A stretch of 8,481 nt of DNA from Actinomycetota bacterium (GTDB taxonomy: Bacteria; Actinomycetota; Acidimicrobiia; Spongiisociales; ZC4RG35). The position numbers and the translations under genes are program-made. Shown piece after piece: positions 5,458-8,481 of this stretch; position 1 is the first letter of the stretch; each line of letters opens with the position of its first letter. The DNA is taken from contig JAPUJM010000186.1 of assembly GCA_027296205.1 (NCBI GenBank), forward strand, positions 1 to 8,481, written 5' to 3'. The notes beneath the pieces were generated by a model that ran no database searches, was not told the DNA's origin, and saw nothing but the letters and a program-made list of their open reading frames with translations.

Positions 5458-6888
5458 ATGAGAAGGGTCGGCGCGGTTGTTCTCGTCGTGGCAACAGCGT
5501 GTGCCTCGGGCACCGTCGCCGGCACCACCGACTCGACGAGCAACTCCGCCTCGTCGACCAGTTCCACCGTCACCGAGGACAACACGCCCGGCGCTTCCCC
5601 GACCACAACCGAGGCTGCCCCACCGCGAACATTTCCCCTCGCACCTGCCTTCCCGGATGGCCCGCTGGACCCGAAAACCGAGGAGGGGCTCCAAAGCCTC
5701 CTCAGCAACGTCTTCACCAGTGAGTTTGACGCCTCCAACCTCGTCGATGTGGTCGATGGGGGTGACGTCAGGGCGGCCTGGCTGATCGCCGACCTGTTGA
5801 GGTTCTATCAGGATGGACCGGATCGCGATGAGCTTCTCTGGGCCTACACCCAACTCACCAGGATCGATTACGTCCCGAACCGCATCGATTTCACATGGGC
5901 CTTCGACAATCTCATCGCCTGGGACATGCCCGCATGGGACGGCTACGCCGATCTGAAACGTCAGATCTACATACCGATAGATCCGCGCTGGGAAACATTC
6001 TTCGACGAGGACCACGGCGTCGATTGGCGCCTGGTCACCTGGGGCGGAGTGATCGCAGACGATCGACCGCTGGGCGACAACGGGCCCTGCAACTGCATCC
6101 CGTCTCTCGACAACCCGGCAACCACCGATGCAGCCGGCGGTAGCTGGTACGCGGACGACCGGGTCATCTTCGGCGTTGTCGTCAACGGTGAGGCGCTGGC
6201 ATTGCCCAGGCACCAGATGGAGGTTCACGAGATGGTGAACACCACCCTTGGCGGCCGCGATCTGGGCATCCCCTACTGCACCCTTTGTGGCTCCGCTCAG
6301 GCATACGTGACCGACAACATCAAGGGCACCGATCGGATTGTCCTCCGCACCTCGGGGCTGTTGTCGCGGTCGAACAAGGTGATGTACGACTTGACGACCG
6401 GATCGATGCTCGACACGTTCACCGGCGAGGCCCTGACAGGTCCTCTGGGTGAGGCCGAAGTTGTGCTCGAGCAGGTGTCTGTCGTCGGCTCGACGTGGGG
6501 TGATTGGAAGACGGCGCATCCCGACACCAGGATCCTCGCCGAGGACGGCGGGATCGGCAGGGTGTACCGTGACGACCCGCTCGGCAACCGGGACGCTGCC
6601 GGACCGATCTTCCCGGTCGGGGACGTCGATCCCCGACTTCCGATCATGGAGTCCGTGGTCGGTGTCATCAGCCCTGATGGCACTCCGATTGCCTTTCCGG
6701 TTGAGGCGGCGCGAGACGAGCTGGCTGGTGGTGGGCAGATCGAGTTGGAAGGCGTGGTGGTGAGACTCACCGACGGTCTTCGCGTTTTCACCCTTGACGG
6801 GGCCGAGCTCACCACCCATCAGGCGTTCTGGTTCGCCTGGAGCCAGTTCCACACCGGGACGTTGGTCTGGACGTCGGCCGGCTCCTGA
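5458..6888 (+). CDS. DUF3179 family probable lipoprotein
   Basis: A 476-residue exported protein. The first 14 residues are a short signal sequence ending in V-A-T-A before Cys15, a plausible though not ideal lipobox (Ala rather than Leu at -3). A Ser/Thr-rich linker (17-56) would tether the folded part to the outer face of the membrane. The region about 70-200 looks mostly helical with no clear family. From about 211 the protein follows the DUF3179 pattern: IPSLDNP (214-220), a FGVVVNGEALALP stretch (238-250), H257 in a VHEMVN segment, YCTLCGS (273-279), SGLL...VMYD (299-311), TWGDWKTAHPDT (346-357), and AFWFAW (456-461). The biochemical function of the family is unknown to me. Two cysteines in CNC (211-213) and two in CTLC (274-277) could form a metal or redox site. 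It lies 54 bp after the previous gene, with only a distant AGGGG, and may have its own promoter. Confidence 0.85.
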   Translation: MRRVGAVVLVVATACASGTVAGTTDSTSNSASSTSSTVTEDNTPGASPTTTEAAPPRTFPLAPAFPDGPLDPKTEEGLQSLLSNVFTSEFDASNLVDVVDGGDVRAAWLIADLLRFYQDGPDRDELLWAYTQLTRIDYVPNRIDFTWAFDNLIAWDMPAWDGYADLKRQIYIPIDPRWETFFDEDHGVDWRLVTWGGVIADDRPLGDNGPCNCIPSLDNPATTDAAGGSWYADDRVIFGVVVNGEALALPRHQMEVHEMVNTTLGGRDLGIPYCTLCGSAQAYVTDNIKGTDRIVLRTSGLLSRSNKVMYDLTTGSMLDTFTGEALTGPLGEAEVVLEQVSVVGSTWGDWKTAHPDTRILAEDGGIGRVYRDDPLGNRDAAGPIFPVGDVDPRLPIMESVVGVISPDGTPIAFPVEAARDELAGGGQIELEGVVVRLTDGLRVFTLDGAELTTHQAFWFAWSQFHTGTLVWTSAGS

Positions 6889-6970
6889 TGTGTCAGGGGC
6901 CATCGAGCTGAAACATGGCGATGCCCTGGCCGTCCTGCCGACAATCCCAGGCCGAGCAAGCGTTATAGCC

Positions 6971-6976
6971 AATAAT
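6971..6976 (+). promoter_or_regulatory. Candidate -10 box for a leaderless MscS transcript
   Basis: AATAAT matches the -10 consensus at 5 of 6 positions and lies 6 nt before the ATG at 6983. No Shine-Dalgarno sequence precedes that ATG. This is the geometry of leaderless genes common in actinobacteria. No convincing -35 was found at the usual distance, so support is limited to one hexamer and its position. Confidence 0.3.
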
Positions 6977-6982
6977 CAGTGT

Positions 6983-7882
6983 ATGGAATGGCTCGCCGAG
7001 ACCCTTGGGATTGCCGATCGAACGGTGGAGCAAGCCGTCTTCTCGGTAATCTTGATCGTCGCACTCCTCCTTCTCCGGGCGACGATCCTGAGATGGCTTC
7101 GTGCCCAACTGGATGACGCCGAGTCTCAGTATCGGGCAACCAAACTCACCAACGCCGCCATCACGGTCACCGCGCTGATCAGCCTGCTCTTCATCTGGAT
7201 CGACGCGTTTGGCTCGCTGACCACCTACCTGGGTCTTCTATCCGCGGGCATCGCCGTGGCTCTTGGCGACCTTCTCAAGAACATGGCGGGGTGGGTCTAC
7301 ATCATGACCAGGAAGCCGTTCCAGGTCGGCGATCGCATCGAGGTCAAAGGGCTCCACGGCGACGTGGCGGATGTCCGGCTCTTCAGGTTCACGGTGATGG
7401 AAGTCGGTAACTGGGTCGAAGGTGACCAGATCACCGGAAGGCTGGCCCACGTTCCCAATGGCGTGATCTTCACCGACATCGTGGCCAACTACACGGAGGG
7501 ATTCGACCAAATCTGGGAAGAGATAAGTTTCACGGTCACGTTCGAGTCGAGCTGGGAACGCGGCGAGGAGCTTCTGCGCCAGGCGATGCGGTCAACGGTC
7601 CCCGAAGCAAAAGAAGCCGCCAGCGAGGGGATATGGCGGACCGCCCGCGAATACCGGATCACCATTGGGGAACTCGAATCGGACGTATACATTCGTGTTG
7701 ACGACCATGGGGTGACTCTGGTCGGTCGCTACCTGGTCGACGCCCGCCGGAGGAGGGTCGTCAAGTCGGCACTCTGGAGGAGCATCCTCGATGTCGTAGG
7801 CGGGGAGCCCGCGGTCAGCTTCGCATACCCGACCACCCGCGCCTACTTCGACTCCCCGATCGAGGTGGCCAACAACCCCTGA
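6983..7882 (+). CDS. Small-conductance mechanosensitive channel, MscS family
   Basis: MscS-type channels open under membrane tension and release solutes during osmotic downshift. From the ATG at 6983 the protein has 299 residues, close to the minimal MscS size. Three transmembrane segments are visible: about 16-36, 56-75 and the pore helix region 79-109, which is rich in Gly and Ala (LGLLSAGIAVALG). The family signature after the pore, PFQVGDRIEV (112-121), and VPNG (157-160) mark the beta domain. A mixed alpha/beta C-terminal vestibule follows, to about 283. The open frame extends upstream into the preceding gene (GTG at 6890 is possible), but those residues are hydrophilic, unlike the family, and overlap codons of the DUF3179 gene in another frame, so ATG 6983 is preferred. 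There is no Shine-Dalgarno sequence. The subfamily and ion preference cannot be told. Confidence 0.92.
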   Translation: MEWLAETLGIADRTVEQAVFSVILIVALLLLRATILRWLRAQLDDAESQYRATKLTNAAITVTALISLLFIWIDAFGSLTTYLGLLSAGIAVALGDLLKNMAGWVYIMTRKPFQVGDRIEVKGLHGDVADVRLFRFTVMEVGNWVEGDQITGRLAHVPNGVIFTDIVANYTEGFDQIWEEISFTVTFESSWERGEELLRQAMRSTVPEAKEAASEGIWRTAREYRITIGELESDVYIRVDDHGVTLVGRYLVDARRRRVVKSALWRSILDVVGGEPAVSFAYPTTRAYFDSPIEVANNP

Positions 7883-7896
7883 CTGAGAGACAGTCG
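7880..7896. terminator. Weak hairpin between convergent mscS-type gene and clpB
   Basis: GACTG (7881-7885) and CAGTC (7891-7895) form a 5-bp stem around a 5-nt loop, with a possible T-G pair outside. It starts within the channel stop codon and fills most of the 16-bp gap before the clpB stop. Position between two convergent genes suits a shared terminator, but the stem is short and there is no T-run on either strand, so it may be chance. Confidence 0.2.
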
Positions 7897-7898
7897 CT

Positions 7899-8481
7899 TC
7901 AACTGATGTCGAGCTCGTCCCCGGACACCGACACCTTGACCGAGTCGTTCTCGCCAAACTTTCCCTCGAGTATGGCTGTGGCGATTGGATCAGCAAGACC
8001 CTTCTGAATGACTCGCTTGAGCGGACGGGCCCCGTACACGGGGTCGAAGCCACGCTCTGCCAGCAGGTCGAGGGCATCATCGGTCACCGACAGGTGGATG
8101 CGACGATTGCCGAGCCGATCGGTGAGGGATCCGAGCTGTATCTCCACGATCCTGCGGAGATCCTCACGGGTCAGCCTGTCGAAAACGATCACATCATCGA
8201 TCCGGTTGAGGAACTCGGGTCGAAAGGTTTCGCGAACGGCGTTCATGACCCGCTCTTCCACCACTTCTCGCGGAAGCTCGGGATCGATATGGGTGGAGCC
8301 CAGGTTCGACGTCATGATCAAGACCACGTTGGAGAAGTCAACGGTTCGCCCCTGCCCGTCGGTGAGTCTGCCATCGTCGAGCAGCTGCAAGAGGATGTTG
8401 AAGACCTCCGGGTGCGCCTTCTCGACCTCGTCGAGCAGCACCACCGAATAGGGGCGGCGACGGACGGCTTCGGTCAGTTGA
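7899..8481 (-). CDS. clpB: Disaggregase ClpB, C-terminal part (cut by right edge)
   Basis: ClpB is a ring-forming AAA+ ATPase that pulls proteins out of aggregates together with DnaK, DnaJ and GrpE. The minus-strand frame is open from the right edge to a TGA at 7901-7899, giving 193 codons of the second AAA+ module. Seen in order are the RRRPYSVVLLDEVEKAHPE region with the Walker B motif (LLDE, Asp-Glu catalytic pair), LLDDGRLTDGQGR, the sensor-1 stretch LIMTSNLGS, RPEFLNRID with the arginine-finger region, and the sensor-2 segment GARPLKRVIQ in the small C-terminal domain. The C-terminus is complete. The N-terminal domain, first AAA+ module, middle domain and promoter lie outside the window. 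ClpB is preferred over ClpC or ClpA from the LTEAVRRRPYSVVLLDE wording and the heat-shock context. Confidence 0.95.
   Translation of the reverse strand, partial: QLTEAVRRRPYSVVLLDEVEKAHPEVFNILLQLLDDGRLTDGQGRTVDFSNVVLIMTSNLGSTHIDPELPREVVEERVMNAVRETFRPEFLNRIDDVIVFDRLTREDLRRIVEIQLGSLTDRLGNRRIHLSVTDDALDLLAERGFDPVYGARPLKRVIQKGLADPIATAILEGKFGENDSVKVSVSGDELDIS

Noticed and set aside
6925..6951. CCTGG and CCAGG inverted arms between the DUF3179 and channel genes
   Set aside because: Five-base arms 17 nt apart with no T-run are too weak to call a terminator or operator.
5428..6972. Very long minus-strand open frame (514 codons) opposite the DUF3179 gene
   Set aside because: It mirrors the codon frame of a gene with clear family motifs. 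The translation is rich in Arg, Gly and Val with no recognisable domain, as expected for a high-GC shadow frame.
6890..6982. Longer start (GTG at 6890) for the MscS-type gene
   Set aside because: The extra 31 residues are hydrophilic, unlike the family N-terminus. The ATG at 6983 directly precedes the expected amphipathic and first transmembrane segments.

Overview
The window reads as chromosomal DNA of a high-GC Gram-positive bacterium, most likely an actinobacterium. Three things point there: the gene order dnaK-grpE-dnaJ-hspR with a MerR-type HspR repressor, a DnaJ of the actinobacterial DnaJ1 type (it begins with a W-V-E-K-D-F-Y segment), and a DnaK that lacks the roughly 24-residue ATPase-domain insertion of Gram-negative DnaKs. 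An assignment to Acidimicrobiia or a relative is only a guess. No mobile element, CRISPR array, tRNA or rRNA was seen.

Layout. At the left edge (1-423, minus strand) is the N-terminal part of an unrecognised two-helix membrane protein, cut by the window edge. A 213-bp divergent spacer with a strong palindrome separates it from a plus-strand membrane-anchored c-type cytochrome (637-1065). From 1168 to 5403 lies a tightly packed heat-shock operon: dnaK, grpE, dnaJ, hspR, and a 90-residue unrecognised protein whose GTG start overlaps the hspR stop. A sigma70-like promoter precedes dnaK. Next on the plus strand are a probable lipoprotein of the DUF3179 family (5458-6888) and a small MscS-type mechanosensitive channel (6983-7882). 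At the right edge the C-terminal end of clpB (7899-8481, minus strand) converges on the channel gene with a 16-bp gap.

How the genes work together. DnaK (ATP-driven Hsp70), DnaJ (J-domain co-chaperone) and GrpE (nucleotide exchange factor) form the Hsp70 cycle, and ClpB is the disaggregase that works with it. In Streptomyces and Mycobacterium, HspR represses both the dnaK operon and clpB through the HAIR operator, so this window holds a repressor and two of its expected targets within about 7 kb. The cytochrome, the DUF3179 lipoprotein and the channel are envelope proteins with no evident tie to heat shock.

Most of the window is ordinary housekeeping. The points that stand out are the small protein coupled to hspR, the lack of a recognisable HAIR operator at dnaK, a three-half-site operator-like cluster at 493-524, and a four-cysteine arrangement in the DUF3179 protein. 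I do not see evidence for a previously undescribed defence or metabolic system.
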